Shown: in pieces, positions 35,016 through 44,225 of the stretch
Position numbering within the stretch: position 1 is the first letter of the stretch
Layout of the letters: each line of letters starts with the position of its first letter
NCBI GenBank assembly: GCA_038232655.1
Contig: JBBSNM010000002.1
Coordinates: forward strand, 1-64,000
From: JACCVL01 sp038232655
Lineage (GTDB): Bacteria > Actinomycetota > Actinomycetes > Propionibacteriales > Nocardioidaceae
DNA length: 64,000 bases
Reading direction: 5' to 3'
Notes under the pieces: generated by a model
Seen by the model: the letters and a program-made list of their open reading frames with translations, nothing else
What the model was told of the DNA's origin: nothing
The model's database searches: none
Program-made: the position numbers and the translations under genes

Positions 35016-35881
35016 CGGAACACCACCGTCCGCGACCCGTTGAGCAGGACCCGGCTCTCGGCATGCCAGCGCACCGCCCGCGCCAGCACCAGGCACTCGA
35101 CGTCGCGGCCGGCCTGCACCAGCTGGTCGGGGGCGAGCTCGTGACCGACCCGGGTGACGTCCTGCTCGATGATCGGTCCCTCGTCCAGGTCGCTGGTCAC
35201 GTAGTGCGCGGTGGCGCCGATCTGCTTGACGCCCCGGGCATGCGCCTGGTGGTAGGGCCGCGCGCCCTTGAACCCGGGCAGGAACGAGTGGTGGATGTTG
35301 ATCGCCCGCCCCGACAGGGCCCGGCAGGTGTCGTCGGACAGCACCTGCATGTAGCGGGCGAGCACCACTAGGTGGATGTCGAGCGCGTCGACCAGCTCGA
35401 GCAGCCGCGCCTCGGCGGCCGGCTTGGTGTCGGCCCTGACGGGCACGTGGTGGAAGTCGATGCCGTACGACGCGGCGAGGGACTCGAAGTCGCGGTGGTT
35501 CGACACGATCGCCGGCAGCTGGATGTTCAGCGACCCGGTGCTCCACCGAAAGAGCAGGTCGTTGAGGCAGTGGCCGAAGCGGGACACGAGCACCAGCGTC
35601 CGGAACGGCGCGTCGGCGGCCACCAGCCGCCAGGTCATCGACAGCCCGCCGGCGAGGTCGGTGAAGTCGGCGCGCAGCGACTCGACCGGTCGGGCCTGCG
35701 GGAGGGCGAAGTGCACCCGCATGAAGAACCAGTCCGCGAGCCGGTCACCGAACTGCTGGCTCTCGAGGATGTTGCCCGACCGCTCGACCAGGAACGACGC
35801 GACGGCGTGCACGATGCCGGGCCGGTCCGGGCAGGCGATCGTCAGCACGTACTCCCGCGGCACGGTTGCGCTATCGGTCAT
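35012..35881 (-). CDS. purU: Formyltetrahydrofolate deformylase
   Basis: 289 aa. Hydrolyses 10-formyl-THF to formate and THF. N-terminal ACT-type domain (YVLTIACPDRPGIVHAVASF) and C-terminal formyltransferase fold (VSNHRDFESLAASYGI, NIHHSFLPGFKGARPYHQA with catalytic Asn/His, GATAHYVTSDLDEGPII). In this island it is the exit for methyl groups oxidised on THF and regenerates the acceptor. GGAGGA (35887-35892) is its ribosome site. The start is only 11 bases from the divergent iclR gene. Confidence 0.94.
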   Translation of the reverse strand: MTDSATVPREYVLTIACPDRPGIVHAVASFLVERSGNILESQQFGDRLADWFFMRVHFALPQARPVESLRADFTDLAGGLSMTWRLVAADAPFRTLVLVSRFGHCLNDLLFRWSTGSLNIQLPAIVSNHRDFESLAASYGIDFHHVPVRADTKPAAEARLLELVDALDIHLVVLARYMQVLSDDTCRALSGRAINIHHSFLPGFKGARPYHQAHARGVKQIGATAHYVTSDLDEGPIIEQDVTRVGHELAPDQLVQAGRDVECLVLARAVRWHAESRVLLNGSRTVVFR

Positions 35882-35886
35882 AGTGT
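35881..35886 (+). promoter_or_regulatory. -10 box (TAGTGT) for leaderless iclR, overlapping the purU start codon
   Basis: TAGTGT begins on the first base of the purU ATG complement and ends 6 bases before iclR ATG 35893. The 6-base spacer is the complement of the purU ribosome site. Confidence 0.5.
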
Positions 35887-35892
35887 TCCTCC

Positions 35893-36672
35893 ATGAGCAA
35901 CAACGGAACGGTGCAGTCGGTCGACCGCGCCGTCAGGGTGCTCGAGATCCTTGCGCATGCGGGCGAGGCCGGTGTCACCGAGATCGCCGCCGAGCTCGCC
36001 GTACACAAGTCCACCGCGTTCCGGCTGGTGGCCGCGCTGGAGCAGCGTGGGCTGGTCGAGCAGCACGCCGAGCGGGGGAAGTACCGGCTCGGTGTCGGCG
36101 TGCTCCGGTTGGCTGCTGCCACCACGGCGCGCCTGGACCTGGTCCAGGAGTCGCGGGCACTGTGCCGCGCGCTGGCGGTCGAGACCGGCGAGACGGTAAA
36201 CGTCACGGTCCTGTCCGACGACGCCGCGCTGTACGTCGACCAGGTCGCCGGGTCGTCGGCGCTGCAGCCGCACAACTGGGTTGGCCAGCGGATCCCGCTG
36301 CACGCCACGTCCAACGGCAAGGTGTTGCTGTCGGCCATGTCCGACGAGGAGGCCGTCGAGGTGGTGGGTCGCAGGCCGCGCACCTTCACCGACCACACGG
36401 TGTCCGGGCCGGCCCAGCTGGTGACCCAGCTGGCCGAGGTGCGGGCGGCGGGCTACGCGGTCGCGGTCGACGAGCTCGAGGCCGGACTCACCGCGGTCGC
36501 GGCTCCGGTGTTCAACGCGCACGGCGACCTGGTGGCGTCGCTGAGCGTTTCGGGGCCGTCCTTCCGGTTGCGGGGGGAGCGCCTGGCCGCGGCAACCGAC
36601 GCGACCGTCGAGACCGCGCGTGAGGTCTCGAGCCGGCTCGGCTGGCGCCCGCCGGTCGAGCCCAAGGGTTGA
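35893..36672 (+). CDS. IclR-family regulator, second of the island
   Basis: 259 aa. Winged helix (VTEIAAELAVHKSTAFRLVAALEQ) and effector domain (VNVTVLSDDAALYVDQVAG, IPLHATSNGKVLLSA, GYAVAVDELEAGLTAVAAPV). It lies between purU and betB. The identical inverted repeat GTTGCG-N5-CGCAAC occurs 45 bases after its stop, upstream of betB, and again before the dimethylglycine-dehydrogenase operon, so it is the best candidate to bind there (inference). Probably leaderless. Confidence 0.88.
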   Translation: MSNNGTVQSVDRAVRVLEILAHAGEAGVTEIAAELAVHKSTAFRLVAALEQRGLVEQHAERGKYRLGVGVLRLAAATTARLDLVQESRALCRALAVETGETVNVTVLSDDAALYVDQVAGSSALQPHNWVGQRIPLHATSNGKVLLSAMSDEEAVEVVGRRPRTFTDHTVSGPAQLVTQLAEVRAAGYAVAVDELEAGLTAVAAPVFNAHGDLVASLSVSGPSFRLRGERLAAATDATVETAREVSSRLGWRPPVEPKG

Positions 36673-36716
36673 CGGGCACCACCAACCGCAGCATGCTGTT
36701 GCGTTGCACACACGAC

Positions 36717-36733
36717 GTTGCGAACTGCGCAAC
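36717..36733. promoter_or_regulatory. Inverted repeat GTTGCG-N5-CGCAAC upstream of betB
   Basis: Perfect 6-bp arms. An additional GTTGCG half-site lies at 36698-36703. The same 17-bp arrangement stands at 44192-44208 before the flavoprotein operon. Confidence 0.65.
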
Positions 36734-36796
36734 GATCTGTTGCTCCCGCAAGCCGGTCCCCCCGAATCCGGCCAACGCGTTCCGAGCGGAGGCACC

Positions 36797-38281
36797 TTGG
36801 CAGAGCTGTTCGTCGGGGGGCGATGGGTGAACGCGCGGTCCGGGTCGACGCGGGAGATCCGGTGCCCCGCCGACGGGCAGCTCGTCGCCACCGTCGACGA
36901 GGCCGGGACGGCCGACACCGTGGCCGCCATCCTGGCCGCCCGTTCGGCCTTCGACGCGGGTCCCTGGCCGCACACCCCCGCTCCCGAGCGCGGTGCGCTG
37001 CTGTGGCGGGTGGCCGACCTGCTCGTCGCGCACAAGGACGAGGTGGCGCGGGCGGAGTCGCTCGACACCGGCAAGCGCCTGGTGGAGAGCGAGTACGACG
37101 TGGACGACGTGGTCGCGGTGTTCCGGCACTATGCCGGTCTCGCCGCGTCGGGTGCCGACGCTGGCCGGGTGGTCGACACCGGCGAGCCCGACGTCGTCAG
37201 TCGGGTCGTCCGGGAGCCGGTCGGCGTCTGCGGGCTGATCACGCCCTGGAACTACCCGCTGCTGCAGACCTCGTGGAAGGTCGCGCCATGCCTGGCCGCC
37301 GGCAACACGTTCGTGCTCAAGCCCAGCGAGCTCACCCCGTCGACGGCCATCTGGCTGGTCCGGCTGCTGGCCGAGGCGGGGCTACCGGACGGGACGGCCA
37401 ACCTCGTGCTCGGCCCGGGACCGGACGCCGGCGCGCCGCTGTCCGAGCACCCGGGCGTCGACCTGGTCTCGTTCACCGGCGGCCTGGTGACCGGGCGGGC
37501 CGTGATGGCGGCGGCGGCTTCGACGGTCAAGAAGGTCGCGCTCGAGCTGGGCGGCAAGAACCCCAACATCGTGTTCGCCGACGCCGACCGCGAGACCGCT
37601 CTGGACATGGCGCTCACGGCGGTGTTCCTGCACTCCGGTCAGGTCTGCTCCGCCGGCGCCCGGCTGGTGGTGGCCGCGTCGATCCACGACGAGTTCGTCG
37701 ACGAGCTGGTCCGCCGGGCGGAGTCGATCCGGCTCGGCGGCCCTTTCGACGGCGAGGCGGAGACCGGCCCGTTGATCTCCGCAGCACACCGCGAAAAGGT
37801 CGCGGCCTACGTCGCCGACGGCCTGGCCGACGGCGCCGTGCTGCGCTGCGGCGGGGCGGCCCCCGACGACCCCGAGCTGGCCGACGGCTGCTACTACCTG
37901 CCGACGATCCTCGACGGCTGCGCCAGCGGCATGGCAGTGGTGCACGAGGAGTCGTTCGGGCCCGTCCTGACCGTCGAGACCTTCACCGACGAGGACGACG
38001 CCGTCCGGATCGCCAACGACAGCCGCTACGGCCTGGCTGGCGGGGTGTGGACCTCCGACAGCGGCCGGGCGCAGCGGGTCGCCGGCCGGCTGCGGATGGG
38101 CACCGTGTGGATCAACGATTACCACCCGTACGTCCCGCAGGCCGAGTGGGGCGGCTACAAGCAGTCCGGCACCGGGCGCGAGCTGGGGCTGGCCGGGCTC
38201 GACGAGTACCGCGAGACCAAGCACATCTGGCAGCACATCGCCCCGCAGCCGCAGGGGTGGTTCGACGGTGCCGGCCGGTGA
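36797..38281 (+). CDS. betB: Betaine-aldehyde dehydrogenase
   Basis: 494-aa NAD(P)-dependent aldehyde dehydrogenase. Shows GLITPWNYPLLQTSWKVAPC, KPSELTPST, the catalytic Glu in LELGGKNPN and the catalytic Cys in SGQVCSAGARL. Next to BetA and a betaine transporter, the substrate is most likely betaine aldehyde. TTG 36797 is preceded by CGGAGG. First gene of a tight operon betB-betA-opu. Confidence 0.88.
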   Translation: MAELFVGGRWVNARSGSTREIRCPADGQLVATVDEAGTADTVAAILAARSAFDAGPWPHTPAPERGALLWRVADLLVAHKDEVARAESLDTGKRLVESEYDVDDVVAVFRHYAGLAASGADAGRVVDTGEPDVVSRVVREPVGVCGLITPWNYPLLQTSWKVAPCLAAGNTFVLKPSELTPSTAIWLVRLLAEAGLPDGTANLVLGPGPDAGAPLSEHPGVDLVSFTGGLVTGRAVMAAAASTVKKVALELGGKNPNIVFADADRETALDMALTAVFLHSGQVCSAGARLVVAASIHDEFVDELVRRAESIRLGGPFDGEAETGPLISAAHREKVAAYVADGLADGAVLRCGGAAPDDPELADGCYYLPTILDGCASGMAVVHEESFGPVLTVETFTDEDDAVRIANDSRYGLAGGVWTSDSGRAQRVAGRLRMGTVWINDYHPYVPQAEWGGYKQSGTGRELGLAGLDEYRETKHIWQHIAPQPQGWFDGAGR

Positions 38282-38311
38282 GCCTGCGATGAGCCGGCCG
38301 GTGAGCCCCCA

Positions 38312-40024
38312 ATGAGCACTGCCCGGGCCTACGACTACGTCATCGTGGGCGGCGGCTCGGCCGGCTGCGTGCTCGCCAACCGGCTGAGCGTCGACCCGTC
38401 GACCACCGTGCTGGTGCTCGAAGCCGGGCGCTCCGACCTGCGGATCGACCCGTTCATCCACATGCCGGCCGCGCTCCCGTTCCCGATCGGCAGCCGGCTC
38501 TACGACTGGCGCTACCACTCCGACCCCGAAGAGATGATGGGCGGCCGGCGGGTCTTCCACGCTCGCGGCAAGCTGCTCGGCGGGTCGAGCAGCATCAACG
38601 GGATGATCTTCCAGCGGGGCAACCCGCTGGACTTCGAGGGCTGGGCGCAGGGCAAGGGCATGCAGTCGTGGGACTACGCCCACTGCCTGCCGTACTTCAA
38701 GCGGATGGAGACCTGCCTGGCCGGCGCCGACCGGTGGCGCGGCGCCAGCGGCCCGCTGGTGCTGGAGCGCGGTGCGGCGACCAACCCGCTGTTCGGCGCG
38801 TTCCTCGAAGCGGCACAGCAGGCGGGCCACCCGCTGACCGACGACCTCAACGGCTACCGCCAGGAGGGGTTCGCCCGATTCGATCGCAACGTCCACCGCG
38901 GCCGGCGGCTCAGCGCGGCTCGCGCCTACCTGCACCCGGTGCGTGACCGCAAGAACCTCACCGTCGAGACGCTGGCGCACGCGACCCGCATCGCGTTCGA
39001 GGGCGACCGGGCGGTCGGCGTGGACTACCTGCGGGCGGGCCGACTGCACCGCTTCGTCCGCGCGGGCCACGTCATCTGCAGCGGTGGCGCCATCAACACC
39101 CCCCAGCTGCTGCAGCTGTCCGGCATCGGTCCGGCCGAGCTGCTGCGGGGTCTCGGGATCGGCATCGTCGCCGACCTCCCCGGCGTCGGAGCCAACCTGC
39201 AGGACCACCTCGAGGTCTACGTGCAGCACGCCTCGAAGCTGCCGGTGTCCATCGCACCCGGGTTGCGCTGGCGGCACCGGCCCCGCATCGCCGCCGAGTG
39301 GCTGTTCCTGCGCAGCGGCCCCGGTGCCACCAACCACTTCGAGGCCGGTGGTTTCGTGCGCACCAACGACACCGTCGACTACCCCAACCTGATGTTCCAC
39401 TTCCTGCCGATCGCGATCCGCTACGACGGCACCCAGCCGGCCGAGAAGCATGGCTACCAGGTGCACATCGGCCCGATGTACTCCGACGTGCGCGGGTCGG
39501 TGACGATCCGGTCGCCCGATCCCCGCCAGCACCCGTCGCTGCGGTTCAACTACCTGTCCACCGTGAAGGACCGTCGGGAGTGGGTGGAGTGCGTCCAGGC
39601 CGCGCGCACCCTCTTGGCGCAGCCGGCGTTCGCGGCCTTCGACGCCGGTGAGCTCTCACCGGGACGAGACGTCGTGTCCGACGAGCAGGTGTTGGACTGG
39701 GTCGCGAGGGACGCCGAGACGGCCTACCACCCGTCATGCACTGCCAAGATGGGCGCCGAGAGCGACGAGATGGCGGTGCTCGACCCGGAGACGATGCGCG
39801 TGCACGGCGTGCGGGGCCTCAGCGTCGTCGATGCGTCGTCGATGCCGGCGATCACCAACGGCAACATCTACGCCCCGGTGATGATGCTGGCCGAGAAGGC
39901 CGCCGACCTGATCGCCGGCAAAACCGCGCTGGCGCCCTCGAATGCGCCGTTCTACCGCCACCGCGACGGCACTGCGCCCTATCCTCCAGGTGATCCCCAT
40001 AACGGACAGGACGTACGCCGATGA
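38312..40024 (+). CDS. betA: Choline dehydrogenase (GMC flavoprotein)
   Basis: 570 aa. GMC family: FAD loop YDYVIVGGGSAGCVLANRL, SSSINGMIFQRGNPLDFEGW typical of BetA, GGAINTPQLLQLSGIG, and the active-site His-containing end AYHPSCTAKMG and ITNGNIYAPVMMLAEKAAD. Oxidises choline to betaine aldehyde at the membrane or cytosol with the quinone pool as usual acceptor. Its stop overlaps the ABC ATPase start (ATGA). Confidence 0.9.
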   Translation: MSTARAYDYVIVGGGSAGCVLANRLSVDPSTTVLVLEAGRSDLRIDPFIHMPAALPFPIGSRLYDWRYHSDPEEMMGGRRVFHARGKLLGGSSSINGMIFQRGNPLDFEGWAQGKGMQSWDYAHCLPYFKRMETCLAGADRWRGASGPLVLERGAATNPLFGAFLEAAQQAGHPLTDDLNGYRQEGFARFDRNVHRGRRLSAARAYLHPVRDRKNLTVETLAHATRIAFEGDRAVGVDYLRAGRLHRFVRAGHVICSGGAINTPQLLQLSGIGPAELLRGLGIGIVADLPGVGANLQDHLEVYVQHASKLPVSIAPGLRWRHRPRIAAEWLFLRSGPGATNHFEAGGFVRTNDTVDYPNLMFHFLPIAIRYDGTQPAEKHGYQVHIGPMYSDVRGSVTIRSPDPRQHPSLRFNYLSTVKDRREWVECVQAARTLLAQPAFAAFDAGELSPGRDVVSDEQVLDWVARDAETAYHPSCTAKMGAESDEMAVLDPETMRVHGVRGLSVVDASSMPAITNGNIYAPVMMLAEKAADLIAGKTALAPSNAPFYRHRDGTAPYPPGDPHNGQDVRR

Positions 40025-41055
40025 GTGCCGCCGTCTCGGTCGACCAGCTGTGGAAGGTCTTCGGCCCGAAGGCCGACAGGATCGTCGGCAGCCCCGACGC
40101 CGACCTGCCCCGCTCGGAGCTGCTGGCCCGTACCGGCTGCACCGCCGCGGTGAAGGACGTGTCGTTCGACGTGGCCGCGGGCGAGGTCTTCGTCGTGATG
40201 GGCCTGTCCGGCTCCGGCAAGTCCACCTTGGTGCGCTGCCTGACCCGGCTGATCGAGCCCACCGCCGGTGAGGTGCTGCTCGACGGTGAGGACGTGCGCA
40301 CCATGTCCGACGCCCGGTTGCGCGAGCTGCGACGAACGCACGTGTCGATGGTGTTCCAGCACTTCGGTCTGCTGCCGCACCGGCAGGTGCTCGACAACAT
40401 CGCCTACGGGCTGGAGATCCGCGGTCAGAAGAAGAAGGAGCGGCACGCCCGGGCGCAGGAGATGGTGGACCTGGTCGGGCTGACCGGCAACGAGCACTCC
40501 TACCCCGACCAGCTCTCCGGGGGCATGCAGCAGCGGGTCGGGCTGGCCCGGGCGCTCGCGGTGGACCCGACCGTGATGCTGTTCGACGAGCCGTTCTCGG
40601 CGCTCGACCCGCTGATCCGCCGCGACATGCAGGCCGAGGTCATCCGGCTGCACCGCGAGGTCGGCAAGACGATGGTGTTCATCACCCACGACCTGGCCGA
40701 GGCGCTCAAGCTGGGCGACCGCATCCTGATCATGCGTGACGGCGAGGTGGTGCAGGTCGGCACCGCCGCCGACATCGTCGCCGCGCCCGCCGACGACTAC
40801 GTACGCGACTTCGTCAGCGACGTACCCCGCTCGCACGTGCTCACGCTGCGGTACGTGATGCGCGACCCGCGGCCCGGCGACTCCGCGGAGGGGCCGGTGA
40901 TGGGTCCGGACACGATCGTGCGCGAGGCCGCGCACGCGGCGTTGACCTCCGAGCACCCGGTCCGCGTCGTCGACGGCGGTGAGCTGGTGGGCATCGTGGA
41001 CGACGAGACGATCCTGCGCGTCGTGGTGGCCGAAGAGCAAGCCGTCGTGGCGTGA
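40021..41055 (+). CDS. Glycine betaine/choline ABC transporter ATPase (ProV/OpuAA-like)
   Basis: 344 aa. Walker A GLSGSGKST, Q-loop VFQHFGLLPH, signature LSGGMQQRVG, Walker B VMLFDEPFSALD and the switch His in FITHDL. A C-terminal CBS-like region (about 270-340) is reduced compared with OpuAA, with one recognisable repeat. Overlaps betA and the permease gene by 4 bases each. Energises import of betaine or choline for catabolism and possibly osmoprotection. Confidence 0.92.
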   Translation: MSAAVSVDQLWKVFGPKADRIVGSPDADLPRSELLARTGCTAAVKDVSFDVAAGEVFVVMGLSGSGKSTLVRCLTRLIEPTAGEVLLDGEDVRTMSDARLRELRRTHVSMVFQHFGLLPHRQVLDNIAYGLEIRGQKKKERHARAQEMVDLVGLTGNEHSYPDQLSGGMQQRVGLARALAVDPTVMLFDEPFSALDPLIRRDMQAEVIRLHREVGKTMVFITHDLAEALKLGDRILIMRDGEVVQVGTAADIVAAPADDYVRDFVSDVPRSHVLTLRYVMRDPRPGDSAEGPVMGPDTIVREAAHAALTSEHPVRVVDGGELVGIVDDETILRVVVAEEQAVVA

Positions 41056-43043
41056 CCGCCACCACCGTGCGCGACCACGCCCGCATCGACGGGCTCGGCT
41101 CGCTGGTGCGCCGGCCACCCGCCTGGCTGCTCGGTGCGGCGGTGCTCGCCGTGTGGATCGCCGCGTGGGCTGGACTGCGCGGCACCGACACCCTGACCCT
41201 GCCCGGGCTCGGCCGCACCGGGCTGCACGACTGGTTCACCGGGCTCAAAGCCGACCTCATCGACAGCCGGGACAGCAACGTGCTGATGCGGGCCACCGGG
41301 GTGCTGGCGGATCTGGTCGCGAGCATCGGTGGCTGGCTGCAGGAGCTGGTCGTGCAGCCGGCGTTCCCTCGCCCGGTGCCCCAGATCGGCTGGCTCGGGG
41401 TGGTGGCCGTGGCGGCCTGGCTGAGCTACGCCGCCGCCGGCTGGCGGATCGCGGTGCTGGTGACCGGCTCCTTCCTGGCCTTCGGCTACCTCGGCTACTG
41501 GGAGGACAGCCTGGACACGCTGATCGTCACGTTCTTCGCCGTCGGTATCGCGCTGCTCGTCGGGCTGCCACTGGCGGTGTGGATGGCCACCAGCAAGACC
41601 GTGACCACGCTGCTGACCCCGGTGCTGGACGTGCTGCAGACGGTGCCGGCGTTCATCTACCTGCTGCCGCTCACCTTGTTCTTCGGCATCGGGCTGCCGG
41701 CCGCCGTCGCCGCAACCTTCCTCTACGCGCTCGCACCGGTGGTGCGCATCGCTGCGCACGGCATCCGCTCGGTCGCCACGACCACGATCGAGGCCACCGA
41801 CTCGCTCGGTCAGACCGGGCGGCAGCGGCTGCAGCGGGTACAGCTGCCGATGGCCAAGAAGACGATCATCGTGGGCATCAACCAGACGGTGATGGCGGCG
41901 CTGTCGATGGCCACCATCGCGGCCTTCGTCGACGGCCCCGGCCTCGGCCAGCCGGTGCTGCGGGCATTGTCGGCCCAGCAGGTCGGCACGGCCTTCGTCG
42001 CGGGCCTGTGCATCGTGGTCATGGCGGTGATGCTCGACCGCACGACGACGGCCGCGAGCGAACGCGCCGAGCTGGTCGCCCGCGCGGGCGGTCGAGACGT
42101 CAGACGGCACCGAATCGTGCTTGCCGCCGGCGGTGCCGTGGCGCTGGTCCTGGTCTACTTGTCGCGCACCTACCTGTGGGCGGCCGAGTTCCCCGAGACC
42201 GACCTCGGCGGGTCGCTCGCCGCCGGCGTCCAGTCCGGCGCTGACTGGGTGACCTCGACCTTCGACGTGCTCACCTCGGGCGTGAAGAACCAGGTCACCG
42301 CCCTGCTGCTGAACCCGCTGCAGGACCTGCTGGCCAACTCGCCGTGGTGGCTCGCCGGCGCGGCTCTCGCCGCGCTGGCGCTGGTGTTCGGCGGCGTGCG
42401 CGGATGCCTCACCGCGGTTGCCTGCCTGGCCGGCATCTACCTCACCGACCTGTGGAACGACTCGATGGTCACGCTGACGATGGTGCTCGTCGCCACGCTG
42501 CTGGTGATGCTGATCGCCGTCGTGCTCGGGGTGTGGATGGCCCGCCGACAACGGGTCGACACGGCGCTGCGTCCGGTGCTGGACGCCGGCCAGACGATGC
42601 CGCCGTTCGTCTACCTCATCCCGGCGCTGCTGCTTTTCGGGCCGACCCGGTTCACCGCGATCGTGGCCGCGGTCATCTACGCCGCCCCGATCGCCATCAA
42701 GCTGGTCGCCGACGGCGTCAAGGGCGTGTCGCCCACCACGGTCGAGGCGGCGACGGCCGCGGGCTCCACCCCGTGGCAGGTCATCACCCGGGTGCAGCTG
42801 CCGATGGCGCGAGGCGGTCTGGTGCTGGCCGCCAACCAGGGTCTGCTCTATGTGCTGTCCATGACCGTGATCGGCGGGCTCGTCGGCGCCGGGGCGCTCG
42901 GCTACGACTCGGTGCTCGGCTTCTCACAAGGCGAGTTCTTCGGCAAGGGCATCGCAGCGGGGGCGGCCATCGTGTTCCTCGGCATCATGCTCGACCGGGT
43001 CACCCGGCGCGCCGCCGAACGTACTGGCGCGGGTATCCGCTGA
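41052..43043 (+). CDS. Glycine betaine ABC permease, two ProW domains fused
   Basis: 663 aa containing two complete BPD permease domains in tandem, each with an EAA-type loop (EATDSLGQTGRQRLQRVQLP in the first, EAATAAGSTPWQVITRVQLP in the second). About 12-14 membrane helices. A single chain can therefore make the whole translocation pore, where most ProW proteins dimerise. GTG 41052 overlaps the ATPase stop. Confidence 0.92.
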   Translation: MTATTVRDHARIDGLGSLVRRPPAWLLGAAVLAVWIAAWAGLRGTDTLTLPGLGRTGLHDWFTGLKADLIDSRDSNVLMRATGVLADLVASIGGWLQELVVQPAFPRPVPQIGWLGVVAVAAWLSYAAAGWRIAVLVTGSFLAFGYLGYWEDSLDTLIVTFFAVGIALLVGLPLAVWMATSKTVTTLLTPVLDVLQTVPAFIYLLPLTLFFGIGLPAAVAATFLYALAPVVRIAAHGIRSVATTTIEATDSLGQTGRQRLQRVQLPMAKKTIIVGINQTVMAALSMATIAAFVDGPGLGQPVLRALSAQQVGTAFVAGLCIVVMAVMLDRTTTAASERAELVARAGGRDVRRHRIVLAAGGAVALVLVYLSRTYLWAAEFPETDLGGSLAAGVQSGADWVTSTFDVLTSGVKNQVTALLLNPLQDLLANSPWWLAGAALAALALVFGGVRGCLTAVACLAGIYLTDLWNDSMVTLTMVLVATLLVMLIAVVLGVWMARRQRVDTALRPVLDAGQTMPPFVYLIPALLLFGPTRFTAIVAAVIYAAPIAIKLVADGVKGVSPTTVEAATAAGSTPWQVITRVQLPMARGGLVLAANQGLLYVLSMTVIGGLVGAGALGYDSVLGFSQGEFFGKGIAAGAAIVFLGIMLDRVTRRAAERTGAGIR

Positions 43044-43097
43044 CGCGCACCGATACGACGACCGACCACCACCGGCACACCAAGAAGAGGAGATGCC

Positions 43098-44090
43098 ATG
43101 AAGCAACCAACCAAGAGGGTTCCGGCACTGGCCGCCGCGGCTGTGGGCGCCCTGCTCGTGCTGTCGGCGTGCGGCGGCGGTGACATCGAGCAGTCCGGCT
43201 CCGGTTCGGGGGACGGGGGTGACGACCAGGCCGCCGAGTGCGGAGACCTGAGCATGGCGGTCAACCCGTGGGTCGGGTACCAGGCCAGCGCCTACGTTGT
43301 CGGCGAGCTGGTTGCCAGCGAGCTCGGGTGCAAGGTGCAGTACCGCGACCTCAAGGAGGAGGTCTCGTGGGCCGGGTTCTCCTCCGGTGACGTCGATGTG
43401 GTGATCGAGGACTGGGGACACCCCGACCTGGAGAAGCAGTACTTCGCCAAGAACGGTGACGGCAGCGCCGAGGACTTCGGCCCGAACGGCAACGAGGGCG
43501 TGATCGGCTGGTACGTGCCGCCGTGGCTCGCCGACGAGCAGCCGGAGATCACCGACTGGAAGAACCTGAACAAGTTCGCCCAGGAGTTCGCCACCTCGGA
43601 GTCGGGCGGGCAGGGCCAGTTCCTCGGCAGCGACCCGTCGTACGTCCAGTTCGACGAGGCCATCATCAAGAACCTGGACCTCGACTTCAAGGTGGTCTTC
43701 TCCGGCAGCGAGGCCGCGTCGATCTCGGCGTTCAAGAAGGCCGAGCAGAACAAGGAGTGGCTGATCGGCTACTTCTACGAGCCGCAGTGGTTCATGTCCG
43801 AGGTCCCGCTGGTCAAGGTCGACCTGCCGCCGTACGAGCCGGGCTGCCAGGAGCCGGCCTCGGCGACCGACTGCGACTACCCGGTCACCGAGCTGAAGAA
43901 GATCGTGTCGACGAAGTGGGCCGAGTCGGGTAGCCCGGCGGTCGACGTGGTGCAGAACTTCAAGTGGACCAACGAGGACCAGAACACCGTGGCGGCGATG
44001 ATCTCCAGCGACGGGATGGCCCCGGAGGACGCCGCCATGCAGTGGATCGAGGACAACCCGGACACGGTGGAGGCCTGGATGCCGTCCTGA
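43098..44090 (+). CDS. Glycine betaine-binding lipoprotein (ProX/OpuAC-like)
   Basis: 330 aa. Lipoprotein signal with lipobox LSAC (Cys25), a Gly/Ser linker, then an OpuAC-type fold: MAVNPWVGYQASAYVVGELV, VEDWGHP-like VIEDWGHPDLEKQYF, aromatic-rich GWYVPPWL and FYEPQWFM, which fit a cation-pi box for quaternary amines. Strong GAGGAG site before ATG 43098. Last gene of the betB operon; the terminator follows. Confidence 0.92.
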   Translation: MKQPTKRVPALAAAAVGALLVLSACGGGDIEQSGSGSGDGGDDQAAECGDLSMAVNPWVGYQASAYVVGELVASELGCKVQYRDLKEEVSWAGFSSGDVDVVIEDWGHPDLEKQYFAKNGDGSAEDFGPNGNEGVIGWYVPPWLADEQPEITDWKNLNKFAQEFATSESGGQGQFLGSDPSYVQFDEAIIKNLDLDFKVVFSGSEAASISAFKKAEQNKEWLIGYFYEPQWFMSEVPLVKVDLPPYEPGCQEPASATDCDYPVTELKKIVSTKWAESGSPAVDVVQNFKWTNEDQNTVAAMISSDGMAPEDAAMQWIEDNPDTVEAWMPS

Positions 44091-44124
44091 TGGCGGGATA
44101 GTTCACCGACCGATTGGACCGAGA

Positions 44125-44155
44125 CGGCGCCGGGCCTTGACGGGGCCCGGCGCCG
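44125..44155 (+). terminator. Strong GC hairpin ending the betB-opu operon
   Basis: Perfect 12-bp stem (CGGCGCCGGGCC and its complement) with a 7-base loop, 35 bases after the binding-protein stop. No long T-run. Confidence 0.65.
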
Positions 44156-44191
44156 TTGGGCATGCTGGGGCTGTCTCGCACTACGCACAGC

Positions 44192-44208
44192 GTTGCGTGT
44201 CACGCAAC
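44192..44208. promoter_or_regulatory. Inverted repeat GTTGCG-N5-CGCAAC upstream of the dimethylglycine-dehydrogenase operon
   Basis: Identical arms and spacing to the copy at 36717-36733; centre TGTCA. It ends 17 bases before the start codon and just before the ribosome site AGGAGG. Confidence 0.65.
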
Positions 44209-44225
44209 TTACAGGAGGTCTGAGG

